In this document: positions 11,283 through 20,252 of the stretch, piece by piece
Position numbering within the stretch: the stretch's first letter is position 1
How the letters are laid out: the number at the start of each line of letters is the position of its first letter
From: Aurantiochytrium sp. KH105
Lineage: Eukaryota > Sar > Bigyra > Thraustochytrida > Thraustochytriidae
Reading direction: 5' to 3'
Length of the DNA: 23,001 nt
Assembly: GCA_003116975.1 (NCBI GenBank)
Contig: BGKB01000432.1
Span: forward strand, 1 to 23,001
Translations under genes and position numbers: made by a program
The notes under the pieces: model-generated
Databases searched by the model: none
What the model saw: the letters and a program-made list of their open reading frames with translations, nothing else
Told to the model about the DNA's origin: nothing

Positions 11283-11575
11283 TCTGAAGTGCGTTTTTAG
11301 CACTGATTTATTACTCGGGGGGCAAACTTGCGCAGAAAACTTGCGCAGAAATTTGACAATTGCGGCGTCTTCCGCACGGTCGCGTCTCCACGAACTCACC
11401 GTTCAATCGCTTGTCAAATAGGGCTGTTTTCCTGTTCCAAGTGTCTCTGATAGCTATTCAGCAAGTCGAGCAATTCAGCTTGCAAGTGGCAGCCAGTCAT
11501 TTGCTCTACTATTATCCAGTCATTGCAGCAGTGAGCAGCCGCACCCCGCCTTACTGTCAATACTGAGCGGGGCAT
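11283..11575. repeat. 293-nt sequence repeated on the far side of the N gap
   Basis: Matches 11977-12269 over the full 293 nt with one visible difference (T versus C within CTTGCGCAG/CTCGCGCAG). It is the 5' end of copy 1, shown twice because the contigs on either side of the gap were not merged. Confidence 0.8.
11284..11298 (+). repeat. 5' terminal repeat of copy 1
   Basis: CTGAAGTGCGTTTTT, exactly inverted at 14836-14850. It is shared with the 5' end of copy 2 apart from the last base. Confidence 0.8.
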
Positions 11576-11976
11576 NNNNNNNNNNNNNNNNNNNNNNNNN
11601 NNNNNNNNNNNNNNNNNNNNNNNNNNNNNNNNNNNNNNNNNNNNNNNNNNNNNNNNNNNNNNNNNNNNNNNNNNNNNNNNNNNNNNNNNNNNNNNNNNNN
11701 NNNNNNNNNNNNNNNNNNNNNNNNNNNNNNNNNNNNNNNNNNNNNNNNNNNNNNNNNNNNNNNNNNNNNNNNNNNNNNNNNNNNNNNNNNNNNNNNNNNN
11801 NNNNNNNNNNNNNNNNNNNNNNNNNNNNNNNNNNNNNNNNNNNNNNNNNNNNNNNNNNNNNNNNNNNNNNNNNNNNNNNNNNNNNNNNNNNNNNNNNNNN
11901 NNNNNNNNNNNNNNNNNNNNNNNNNNNNNNNNNNNNNNNNNNNNNNNNNNNNNNNNNNNNNNNNNNNNNNNNNNNN
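11576..11976. other. Assembly gap (401 N)
   Basis: A run of 401 undetermined bases within copy 1. It is flanked by identical sequence on both sides, so the real gap may be zero or negative. Confidence 0.95.
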
Positions 11977-12279
11977 TCTGAAGTGCGTTTTTAGCACTGA
12001 TTTATTACTCGGGGGGCAAACTTGCGCAGAAAACTCGCGCAGAAATTTGACAATTGCGGCGTCTTCCGCACGGTCGCGTCTCCACGAACTCACCGTTCAA
12101 TCGCTTGTCAAATAGGGCTGTTTTCCTGTTCCAAGTGTCTCTGATAGCTATTCAGCAAGTCGAGCAATTCAGCTTGCAAGTGGCAGCCAGTCATTTGCTC
12201 TACTATTATCCAGTCATTGCAGCAGTGAGCAGCCGCACCCCGCCTTACTGTCAATACTGAGCGGGGCATAGGCACTACA

Positions 12280-13310
12280 CACAGCTGCAGATTGCAAGTG
12301 CTGCTCGACACATTTGCAAGTGCAGAACCGCCCATCGCAAGTGCAGAATCACTCCTTGGACTTGCTGTTTGGCCTGCCAGGCTGCTATTCAGTGCAAGTT
12401 CGCGGCACGGGGTGATTCGGGCGCTTTCGACAATAGCTAGTCAGTCGTAGTCGAGCAATGCGGCTTGCAAATGCAGAATCAGCTTTGCCAGTCATTTGCC
12501 TCACTGGCAGCCACAGCCAGCCATTGCAGCAGAGACCCAGCCAGCCTCACTGTCAATCATTGAACGGGGCGTCAGCAACACTCAGAGCGCAAGTGCTGCT
12601 CATGACATTTGCAAGTGCGGAACCGCCCATCGCAAGTGCAGAATCAATCTTTCTTGTTGCAAGCCCTGGCCGTCTGAGACAGTCAGAGTGACCAGGGTGC
12701 CTTATGGGTATGTCCTTCTGCGATGAGCTACATGCAAGTGCAGAGTTCGCCTTGCAAATGAAGAATTCTCTCTGTTATTCGCCACTACAATGGCAGACAT
12801 GGGAGCACGTGCAGCCGGCAGATCGACTTGCATTTGCACCTCGACTTGCTGCAAATGCAGAATTGTGACTCACAAATGCAAAATCACCTTGGTGTACTAT
12901 TTATAAAAATTGTGTGGGGTCGCGCATACCTCAGCAAATATGTAATAGTGTGGGTCAAGACACCCACAGCAAAAATAGCAACCCAAGAGCCTGCAGAGAA
13001 TAGGCCTGACCACAGCGGCGTCAAAGTGCAGTAGCAGCAGCTGATTGCTTGCAGCGTTCGTATAACAGTAGCAACAACAGCATGAGGACTTCTCTGCTTT
13101 GCAAGAACGGAATAAGGGCTTCGAGCAAAGCATGTGGGTCGTCCTACCGCAACAGAAACAATAGCAAGCTTGCAAGTGCAGGACTAGCATTGCAAACGAA
13201 GAACTCCCCTTGTCAATCGCCACACCTTTGGCCGAAACGGGAGTACGGGGAGATCGACTTGATGCAAATACAGAATAGTCCCTCACAAATGCAGAGTCGA
13301 CTTAGTATAC
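12280..13310. repeat. Minisatellite-like region of copy 1: dispersed GCAAGTGCAGAATC motifs
   Basis: Variants of TTGCAARTGCAGAATC recur irregularly, for example near 12297, 12320, 12340, 12463, 12613, 12632, 12733, 12849, 12872, 13170 and 13262, with another at about 14449. Spacing is not constant, so this is a dispersed minisatellite rather than a clean tandem array. Internal minisatellites are common in non-autonomous Helentron relatives. Confidence 0.65.
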
Positions 13311-13319
13311 ACTGCTGAT

Positions 13320-13640
13320 GGAAACAGAGCGGGAGCGTGCATACCTCAGCAGGAACAACAGTCCGGAGTATGCCAACCACAGTACAAACAGCCATCCGAA
13401 AGCCAGGAGCGAAGAGTGTGGAGCGTTCACACCACAGCACCTTTGAATCTATAAGGACGGACTATCTGTATACTACAGCAACAGAAACAGCATAAAGACC
13501 TGCCTGGATAACGGACAAGCGAGCCCGACTACCACAGTAGCAACAACAGAACAAATATCGAAATAGAACAACAGCAACGACATCAAGCGAAGCGTGTGGG
13601 TCAACATACCACAGCAATTACAACAGCTCGAATGCAAGTG
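13320..13640. repeat. CAACAG-rich modules of copy 1
   Basis: A module of roughly 100 bp, built around GTGTGGAGCGTTCACACCAC, GCATACCTCAGCA and GCAACAACAG, recurs here and again in copy 2 (16385-17720). There is no open frame across it. Confidence 0.5.
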
Positions 13641-13812
13641 CTCTCCAGCACTCTCAGCAAATGAATGGAGAGGAACAAAGGTGCGGGATGGGCCTTCCGA
13701 TTGTGGCGATGACGCGCCCTTCGTAGCCAGGCGATAAGGCCCTTGTGCAACAGCGGGCGAAACCCGGACTTCACGTCAAATGCTGGTGCGAAGTCCCCCA
13801 AGGAGTTCAAGC

Positions 13813-13990
13813 GTGATCAATGCAAGAGTTGATGTTGTAGGAAATGCAAGTTCAAACATAGACACTATTGAGCTTGCTCTCGTTCTTGCGAACATTACGG
13901 TAAAAGACAATCATTGAGAAAAGGCTGCGCTTACTGGTGTGATTCGATTAAGTCTTTATGCTCTCAAGCGCGCTTGCTTGATGCGACTTC
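13813..13990 (+). pseudogene. Coding-like fragment in copy 1, disrupted version of the fragment at 17892-18029
   Basis: From GTG at 13813 the frame reads VINARVDVVG, then an insertion relative to copy 2, then SNIDTIELALVLANI. It then runs into extra bases and a TGA before EKAAL resumes. Several differences from copy 2 are at third codon positions, as expected for a sequence once under coding constraint. I do not recognise the protein. Confidence 0.4.
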
Positions 13991-14217
13991 GCGCACATAT
14001 CGGGGGCAGGCACACGAGCCATAACAATGAGCAATGCCGAGCTCTCCAGGGTGGGAATTCCGGCGAGAACCTATCAATCTTCAGTCGCCGCAGGCTTGAA
14101 ATAGTGAAGCACAAAATGGCTCCTCGCACTCCGAACTCAGAGGTGATGAGAGAAAAAGAACTGATGAACCAAAGCGGCGCAGGCGTTCCCTCAGCTGCAG
14201 ATGAGTGATGGAGCCAT

Positions 14218-14235
14218 CTGCTGCTGCTGCTGCTG
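14218..14235. repeat. (CTG)6 microsatellite
   Basis: Six perfect CTG units inside copy 1, with further CTGCTG shortly downstream. Absent from copy 2. Confidence 0.8.
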
Positions 14236-14301
14236 AAGCCATCATCTGCTGCTGAGACGGATCTGGCCACGTGCAACGTTAATAGTTCATTACCGACACT
14301 C

Positions 14302-14866
14302 TTGAAATCACACTCTGTTCGGGATGTGGCGGGTGCGGTGTACTACACAACAGCAACGGGACCGTTGACCCGTAATGATAGTTCTGCGCTTGACTCAATC
14401 GGACTCTCAGACTCGAACTGCGCGCATCGGCAAGCTGTGCTACGATATTTGCAAGTGCAGAATCAGCTTCGCCAGCCGCCAGCAAGGGCGCCACCTGCTG
14501 CCCCGGGCATCGCGTCGACCTACATGAACGCGAATGAGAACCAGGCGCCCGATGTTCAGGATTACCTCCAAGCGCGGCTTGCTGCCGCAATATATCTTCA
14601 CGAGGCTGCTCACGGCAACAAGGACAAGGCAATCGCACTCAAAGCAACTGCAGGCCGCCTCCTTCAAGATTTCTACAAGAACGTACCGCTTCATGACTTT
14701 GGCGAAGCCGCTACACCGCGCCGAGGAAGCTCTTATTCGTTGGCCTACTCCCAGGTCTTCTTCTTCTACGAGTCGTCCTTCGTCAAGACCGGCTCCCTCG
14801 GCTACGAATATGATCAAAAAAATAATTCCATCGGAAAAAACGCACTTCAGATCGCGGGTGCTTTAG
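14302..14866 (+). other. Open, coding-like segment unique to copy 1 (possible captured gene fragment)
   Basis: A frame opening at 14302 stays open through the element's 3' end into the array, giving 264 codons in all. The part at about 14500-14720 looks most protein-like: YLQARLAAAIYLHEAAHGN, then an Ala/Lys-rich stretch, then LLQDFYKNVPLHDFG. Copy 2 lacks this block, though both copies share the following 3' sequence. This suggests host sequence acquired by copy 1, as rolling-circle elements are known to do. No family is recognised. The continuation past 14836 is terminal repeat and satellite, so it is not a natural C-terminus. Confidence that it was once coding is modest. Confidence 0.4.
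14836..14850 (-). repeat. Subterminal inverted repeat at the 3' end of copy 1
   Basis: AAAAACGCACTTCAG, the exact reverse complement of 11284-11298. It lies 29 bp inside the 3' boundary, which makes the inverted repeats asymmetric. Confidence 0.8.
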
Positions 14867-14872
14867 CCCCGC
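14854..14872 (+). other. 3' terminal hairpin of copy 1
   Basis: GCGGGTGCTTTAGCCCCGC folds into a 7-bp stem with one bulged T and a TTTA loop, followed by AGGGTAT to the element end. Such a hairpin close to the 3' end acts as the termination signal in rolling-circle transposons. The identical hairpin occurs in copy 2. Confidence 0.8.
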
Positions 14873-14879
14873 AGGGTAT

Positions 14880-15712
14880 TTGCCGCATGTTGCAGGTGTG
14901 CTTGGTGAGGAAGAGAGTCCAGAGTGCGTGGTATAAGCAAAGCAAAGTATCGGCTTCGACAGTGGCTGCACGGGCAAAGAGGGATTGCATGGCCAGCAAA
15001 AGGTCTGGTTTGCGCGGGCAAGTCTATTCAAGAGCTGGGCTGGGGATTGGCGGACTTTCAGCTGCGTTCGAGGTGCCAAGAAGGCGAACAAAGTAAAGGT
15101 GAACAATATGGGGCAGCGTTGGCATCGCACGTGAGAGCAAGCAAATGATGCGCGATCATGGTCGTAAAGATTGGAGAAGACTGGCAAGCATGTGGCAGAT
15201 CGACGAGAGCGGTTCTGGCAGCGTGCTGCTTGTGCAAGTCAAGGCTAGCGTTGCGAACGAGATGTTGCTTGGCTAAGTAGATGTGCTTTGGTCCGNTTGC
15301 CGCATGTTGCAGGTGTGCTTGGTGAGGAAGAGAGTCCAGAGTGCGTGGTATAAGCAAAGCAAAGTATCGGCTTCGACAGTGGCTGCACGGGCAAAGAGGG
15401 ATTGCATGGCCAGCAAAAGGTCTGGTTTGCGCGGGCAAGTCTATTCAAGAGCTGGGCTGGGGATTGGCGGACTTTCAGCTGCGTTCGAGGTGCCAAGAAG
15501 GCGAACAAAGTAAAGGTGAACAATATGGGGCAGCGTTGGCATCGCACGTGAGAGCAAGCAAATGATGCGCGATTATGGTCGTAAAGATTGGGGAAGACTG
15601 GCAAGCATGTGGCAGATCGACGAGAGCGGTTCTGGCAGCGTGCTGCTTGTGCAAGTCAAGGCTAGCGTTGCGAACGAGATGTTGCTTGGCTAAGTAGATG
15701 TGCTTTGGTCCG
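14880..15712. repeat. 416-nt direct duplication around one ambiguous base (probable assembly artefact)
   Basis: 14880-15295 and 15297-15712 agree over 416 nt with two differences seen, separated only by n at 15296. The copies start exactly at the transposon junction. Counting one of them restores the normal 1.4-kb unit length. Confidence 0.8.
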
Positions 15713-16144
15713 GCCTCAGCCTGCCGACACTGACGGATGATCTGCAAATGAGCTTGCTAAGACTAATCCAAGTGAGTAGCTTGGCTCTATGGTTTTTGTT
15801 TGGATCGAGCGAGTATTGTTGAAGAGAAAAGCATGCTAGTGTGTTTGTCTCCTGTTTTTTTGTTATCTGAAGTGCGTTTTCAGCACTGATTTATTACTCG
15901 GGGGGCAAACTTGCGCAAAAATTTGACAATTGCGGCGTCTTCCGCACGGTCGCGTCTCCACAAACTCTCCGTTCAATCGCTTGTCAAATAGGGCTGTTTT
16001 CCTCTTCCAAGTGTCTATTCAGCAAGTCGAGCAATTCGGCTTGCAAGTGGCAGCCAGTCATTTGCTCTATTAGCATCTAGTCATTGTAGCAGTGACCAGC
16101 CGGCCTCACTCTCAACCCCTTGAGCGGGACATTGGCACAACACC

Positions 16145-17370
16145 CGGATTGCAAGTGCTGCTCGACACATTTGCAAGTGCAGAACCGCCCATCGCAAGTC
16201 CAGAATCCTTGGACTTGTTGTTTTGCCTTCTAGCTAGCTGCGCTGCTAGAGGCTGACTGTGAGTGAAGAGGATGGCTAGTCGGCAAGTGAGTCTGCAACG
16301 CTTGCAAGTGTAGTAAGTGGAGCTCGACTTGTTACAAGTGAAGAATTTCCCCTCGCAAATGCATTTTTGCCGTGTGAACCAGTGCTGAGAATAGTGCGGG
16401 GCGCGTATACCTCAGCGATAGCAAATTGGTGGAGCAAACATACCACAGCTCGAAAGCCAAAGACAACAGTGCGGGCCACGCATACCCCAGCGATTAGGAG
16501 TATACAGACCACAGTGCGAAAGTCAAAGACAGGCAATGTGCAGCGCTTCAGCGCTTGTACCACAGCAGGTTCAGTGGACTTGTGGAGAAGCGTGTGGAGC
16601 GTTGACACCACAGCATCAGCAGCAGGGAGAGCACCGAAAGCAGGCTGTGGAGCGTGCGTTCAACAGCACGAACGCCAGCATGGGAACAGGTATAGTATGG
16701 AGAGCGACAGCAACAAAGCATGAGGGGTTCCGCCCATCGCAAGTGCAGAATAAGTCTTTCTTGTTGCAAGAGACTGTCAGAGTGAACAGGGTGCCTTTTC
16801 GGCAAGTCCATCTGCAAGTGTAGATTTCGCCTTGCAAATGAAGAATTCTCTATTTTAATCGCCACTGCAATGGCAGACATGGGAGAACGTGCAGCTCGAC
16901 TTGCTGCAAATGCAGAATCGTCGCTCGCAAATGCAAAATCACCTTGGGTATACTGTTTTCACAGTCAATTATTGTGTGGGGTGGCGCATACCTCAGCAGA
17001 TATATACCAGTGTGGGGCAAGCTAACCACAGCAAAAATAGCAAAGCAAGGGCCTGCAGAGAATAGGCCTGGTGTGGTGCATTTATTCTACCACAGCGGCG
17101 TCAAAGTGCAGCAGGAGCTGGTTGCTTACGGTGCTCGTATAACAGCAACAACAACAGAATTCGGACTTATCTGCTTTGCGACAACAGCATTAGACTTCGA
17201 GCAAAGCATGTGGGGATCGTCCTACCACTAAAGCAACAACAGCAAACTTGCAAGCCTTGCAAACGAAGAACTCGCTTTGTCTGTAGCCACACCAATGGCC
17301 AAACGGGAGTGCTGGGAGATCAACTTGATGCCAATACAAAACTGTCCCTCACAAATGCAGAATCAAATAC
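16145..17370. repeat. Minisatellite and CAACAG-module region of copy 2
   Basis: The same TTGCAARTGCAGAATC variants as in copy 1 recur, for example near 16149, 16170, 16190, 16739, 16812, 16833, 16905, 16926 and 17355. They are interleaved with modules containing GCGTATACCTCAGC, TACCACAGC and GTGTGGAGCGTT. No reading frame spans it. Confidence 0.6.
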
Positions 17371-17891
17371 ATATACTGTTGATCAAAACAGTGCGGGGGC
17401 GTACATACCTCAGCAGCAACAACAGTCCGGAGTATGCCAACCACAGCAAAAACAGCTATTCGAGAGCCAGAAGCGAATAGTGTGGAGCGTTCACACCACA
17501 GCACCATTGACTCTATAATGACGGCTACTTGCTGCAGGCGTTCGCACTATCGAGCAACTGCAACAGAAACAGCATGAAGACCTGCCTGGAAAGCAGGCAA
17601 GGGAGCCCGCCTATACCACAGCAGCAACAACAGAATGAACATGAAAGTGCATCATGACTTCCAGCGAAGCGTGTGGCATGGGTCGACCTACCACAGCAAT
17701 CACAACAGCTCGAATGCAGCACTCTCAGCAAATGAATACAGAAACAAATGTACGGGATGAGCCATCCGATTGTGGCGATGTCGCGCCCTTCGTAGCGAAG
17801 CGATAAGGTTTTTGTGCAACTGCGGCTGCGGGCGAAACCCGGGCTTTACGTCAACATACTTGCTGGTGCGAAGGCCCCAAGAAGTTCAGGC

Positions 17892-18029
17892 GTGATCAAT
17901 GCAAGAGTTGATGTTGTAGGTTCAAGCATAGATACTGTTGAGCTTGCTCTTGTTCTTGCGTTCATTGCGACAATCATCGAGAAGGCTGCGCTTAATGGTG
18001 TAATTCGACCAAGTCCTATGCCCCCTTAA
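17892..18029 (+). pseudogene. Coding-like fragment in copy 2 (possible captured exon)
   Basis: An open stretch reading VINARVDVVGSSIDTVELAL, then VLAFIATIIEKAAL and NGVIRPSPMPP, closing at TAA 18027-18029. It has a normal amino-acid composition, unlike the surrounding repeats, and a partner in copy 1 that differs largely at third codon positions. No start codon of its own is evident and the family is not recognised. A piece of a gene captured by an ancestral element is the likeliest reading. Confidence 0.45.
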
Positions 18030-18100
18030 GCGCGCTTGCTTGGTACGACCTCGCGCAAACAGCGGGGACAAAGTCAACGCGACGCAGGGTGAGGTCATAG

Positions 18101-18427
18101 ACGAACGACAGCGAGCCTGGGCAGCTCACGGACGACGAAGATGCTTATAGAGACCGCCGCGATAAGACCCAACAAGGACAGCCGACGAGACATCAGCTTT
18201 TCCCTGCGTCGAGATCTGCACCTGCTCTTTCTGCGTGAGACGACTTTCAGCCTCCCCGATTCCTTCAAGCAAGCCAGGTTTCCGCCTTTGCTTCCACACC
18301 TGAAAGGCCCGCGTCAAAAGTGCAAGTCACAGCCTCTCCTGCCGCCAAATCTGCTCAATCTACTCCCAAGTCTCCTTCTTCTATAAGTCATCCTTCGTCA
18401 AGACCGGCTCCGCCGGCTAACCAATAA
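18101..18427 (+). pseudogene. Second coding-like fragment in copy 2, with one internal stop
   Basis: After TAG at 18098-18100 one frame reads NDSEPGQLTDDEDAYRDRRD, then RHQLFPASRSAPALSA. It meets TGA at 18236-18238, then continues in the same frame through a Ser/Pro/Ala-rich tail containing STPKSPSSISHPSSRPAP and stops at 18425-18427. The tail is the part shared with copy 1 (14745-14810), where TPRSSSSTSRPSSRPAP can be read. A low-complexity acidic-then-Ser/Pro C-terminus interrupted by one stop suggests a captured 3' exon under decay. Function unknown. Confidence 0.4.
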
Positions 18428-18442
18428 GACAATTCCATCGGA

Positions 18443-18457
18443 AAAAACGCACTTCAG
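18443..18457 (-). repeat. Subterminal inverted repeat at the 3' end of copy 2
   Basis: AAAAACGCACTTCAG, inverted relative to 15867-15881 with one mismatch at the inner end, and 29 bp from the 3' boundary as in copy 1. Confidence 0.8.
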
Positions 18458-18460
18458 ATC

Positions 18461-18479
18461 GCGGGTGCTTTAGCCCCGC
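18461..18479 (+). other. 3' terminal hairpin of copy 2
   Basis: Same 19-nt hairpin as 14854-14872, with the same 7-nt tail to the element end. Confidence 0.8.
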
Positions 18480-18852
18480 AGGGTATTAGAGCTGAGCTGT
18501 TTGTTGGTTTCGCTGCCTGCAGAAGAGATGAGCAGCGTCGTGAGACAGAGCGATGCGCGCGCTGCGTGGGTCTTGCGCAAAGAGGTGGCGTGGCAAGATT
18601 TCGTCGGCGTGGGCAAAGAGCTTGTGCAGGCAGCGCTGTTGTGAAAGAAGAAAATGACGACACAAGAAGAAGAAGAGAATGAGGTGTGGCTTTGTGGCAC
18701 CAGACGGAGCGAGCGAGGAACGGAAGAGACAAGGCAGAGGCAGCCGGAGGCAGCGCAGGTCTAGCGCAAGAGCTGAGCGTGGTTGCTTTTGCTGTCGACG
18801 ACCACGTGCGGCCGTGAAGGGTGGCTAAACTTGACCAAAAAAAGACGAAATA

Positions 18853-20252
18853 AATAAAGAGAGAATACGGGAGCGAGTATTCGTGGCAGGCGTTTGCGAT
18901 TGCAAGAGCATGAAGAAGTACGCGTATGGCAGGGTGAGACGGTGCAGAGTAGGAGCTAGTGCCGAGGCAAGCGCTGGGCTCGTCGGCACAGTCATCGCCT
19001 CTGCAGTGGATGCGAAAAGAGGCTGCTTATTGAGGCAAAAGAAAGGAAAAGCTGGTCGGGCTTGTCCGGCGCCGCTCTCGATGAAAATGCTGTAGATCGT
19101 CCGCGCAGGCTGTGTACAGGCTCTGGTAGGATTTTGTGGCGTCAAGTAAGCATTTTCGCATGTATCAGAGGCGCTGGCATTGGTTTTTATGACGTTTGTT
19201 CACGAGAGGATGATGTGCGTACGAGTGAGCGAAGCAGCCACGCAAGCTGCAGACCTGACGAGGCGAGCTCGACGAGCTGACTGGCATGAGTGAGCGCTGG
19301 AGATTGTATGCGATCGTTTACAAAAAGGTTGACGCATGTTGCAGGTGTAATTGTCAAGAAAGAGAGCCGAGAGTGCGTGATTATGCAAAGTATCGCCTTG
19401 AAGACTGACTGCACGGATAGAAAAAGGCGCCGCATCGTCAACAAATGGTCAAACTTGCGTGTAAGAGCTTCTGTGAGAGCTAGGCTGCGGATCAGAGAAA
19501 TACCAGCTGCCTTCGAGGTGCAAGAAAGAGAGCAAAGTAAAGGTGAATAATATGGGGCAGCGTTGGCAACTCGCGCCAGAGCAAGCAAATGCAGTGCGAT
19601 CATGGTCGCAGAGCTTGGAGAAGGCTGGCAAGCATGTGGCAGAAGCAAGAGAGCAGTTTTGGCAGCGTGCTGCTTGTGTAAGTCAAGGCTAGCGTTGCGA
19701 GTGAGGTGTTGCTTGGCTAGCTCGGTGCGCTTTGGTCCGCTTGGGGCTTGAGAGGGATGGCGGATGGACTGCAAATGAGCTTGCAAAGGCTGATCCAAGT
19801 GTATAGCTTGGCTCTATGGTTTTTGTTTGAATCGAGCGAGTGTTGTTGGAGAGAAAAGCATGGTAGTGCGGCTGTCTCTTGCTTTTTTGTAATCTGAGCT
19901 GAGCTGTTTGTTGGTTTCGCTGCCTGCAGAAGAGATGAGCAGCGTTATAAAACAGAGCGACGCGCGCGATGCATAGGTCTTGCGCAGAGAAGTGGTGTGG
20001 CTCAATTTTGTCGGCGTGGACGGAGAGCTCGTGCAGGCAGCGCTGTTGTGAAAGAAAGATCGACACTACTAAAAGCAGAAAATGAGGCTGGCTTTGTGGC
20101 AGGAGATCGAGCAAGCGAGAGATGGCAGAGGAAAAACAAAGGCAGCCGGAGGCAGCACAGGCTTAGCGCAAGAGCTGAGCGCGATTCTTTTGCTTTTGGC
20201 AACCACGTGCGGCAGTGAAGGATGGTTAAAGTCAACAAAAAAGAGGCGAACA
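18853..20252 (+). repeat. Array unit 5
   Basis: A complete 1400-bp unit, no insertion. Long minus-strand open frames here are not conserved in frame between units. Confidence 0.75.

Larger units (their letters stand above)
11284..14879 (+). mobile_element. Helitron2/Helentron-like non-autonomous element, copy 1
   Basis: The 5' end is CTGAAGTGCGTTTTT (11284-11298). Its exact inverted copy lies inside the 3' end (14836-14850), followed by a GC-rich hairpin (14854-14872) and the tail AGGGTAT. This asymmetric inverted repeat plus 3' hairpin is characteristic of Helitron2/Helentron rolling-circle elements. Left flank CAAGATTT joined to right flank TTGCCGCATG has the same length as the uninterrupted CAAGATGGTTGACGCATG of unit 3, so insertion occurred between T and T with no duplication. 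There is no Rep/helicase frame, so the element depends on one elsewhere. The interior is a mosaic of minisatellite, CAACAG-rich modules and coding-like fragments. The true length is probably about 2.9 kb, because the N gap and one of two identical 293-nt flanks look artefactual. Confidence 0.78.
15867..18486 (+). mobile_element. Helitron2/Helentron-like non-autonomous element, copy 2 (2620 bp, no gaps)
   Basis: Begins CTGAAGTGCGTTTTC, has the inverted AAAAACGCACTTCAG at 18443-18457, the same hairpin at 18461-18479, and ends CAGGGTAT. Its last 56 bases are identical to those of copy 1. Left flank GTTAT joined to right flank TAGAGCTGAGC aligns base for base with uninterrupted GTTATTTGAACCGAGC in unit 1, so insertion was again between T and T without duplication. 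The interior resembles copy 1 (similar 5' 300 bp, minisatellite, CAACAG modules, a shared coding-like fragment) but differs in the last 450 bp. There is no Rep/helicase, so it is non-autonomous. An LTR element or a cut-and-paste transposon would leave a target duplication, which is not seen. Confidence 0.8.
10808..18852 (+). repeat. Array unit 4, split by two Helitron2-like insertions
   Basis: The unit is present as three pieces: 10808-11283, 14880-15866 and 18487-18852. After removing both transposons and the duplicated 416 nt plus n, the remainder is about 1.4 kb, one ordinary unit. The two insertions lie roughly 570 bp apart in the restored unit and have the same orientation. Confidence 0.75.

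Noticed and set aside
11283..12269. Two tandem transposon 5' ends, as if a second truncated element lay upstream of the N gap
   Set aside because: The 293-nt pieces are near-identical and abut a gap, like the other two ambiguous-base sites. Unmerged contig ends explain them without a third insertion.
12280..13310. CRISPR-like reading of the regularly recurring 14-16 nt motif
   Set aside because: The spacing is irregular, the repeats are degenerate, there are no cas genes, and the sequence is eukaryotic.
14836..15096. Extension of the 264-codon frame from transposon copy 1 into the satellite
   Set aside because: It crosses the inverted repeat, the hairpin and the transposon boundary, so it cannot be an ancestral protein sequence.
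11284..18486. Interpretation of the two elements as LTR retrotransposons or cut-and-paste DNA transposons
   Set aside because: There are no long direct terminal repeats, no TG...CA ends, no primer-binding site and no target-site duplication. The inverted repeats are asymmetric and the 3' end carries a hairpin.
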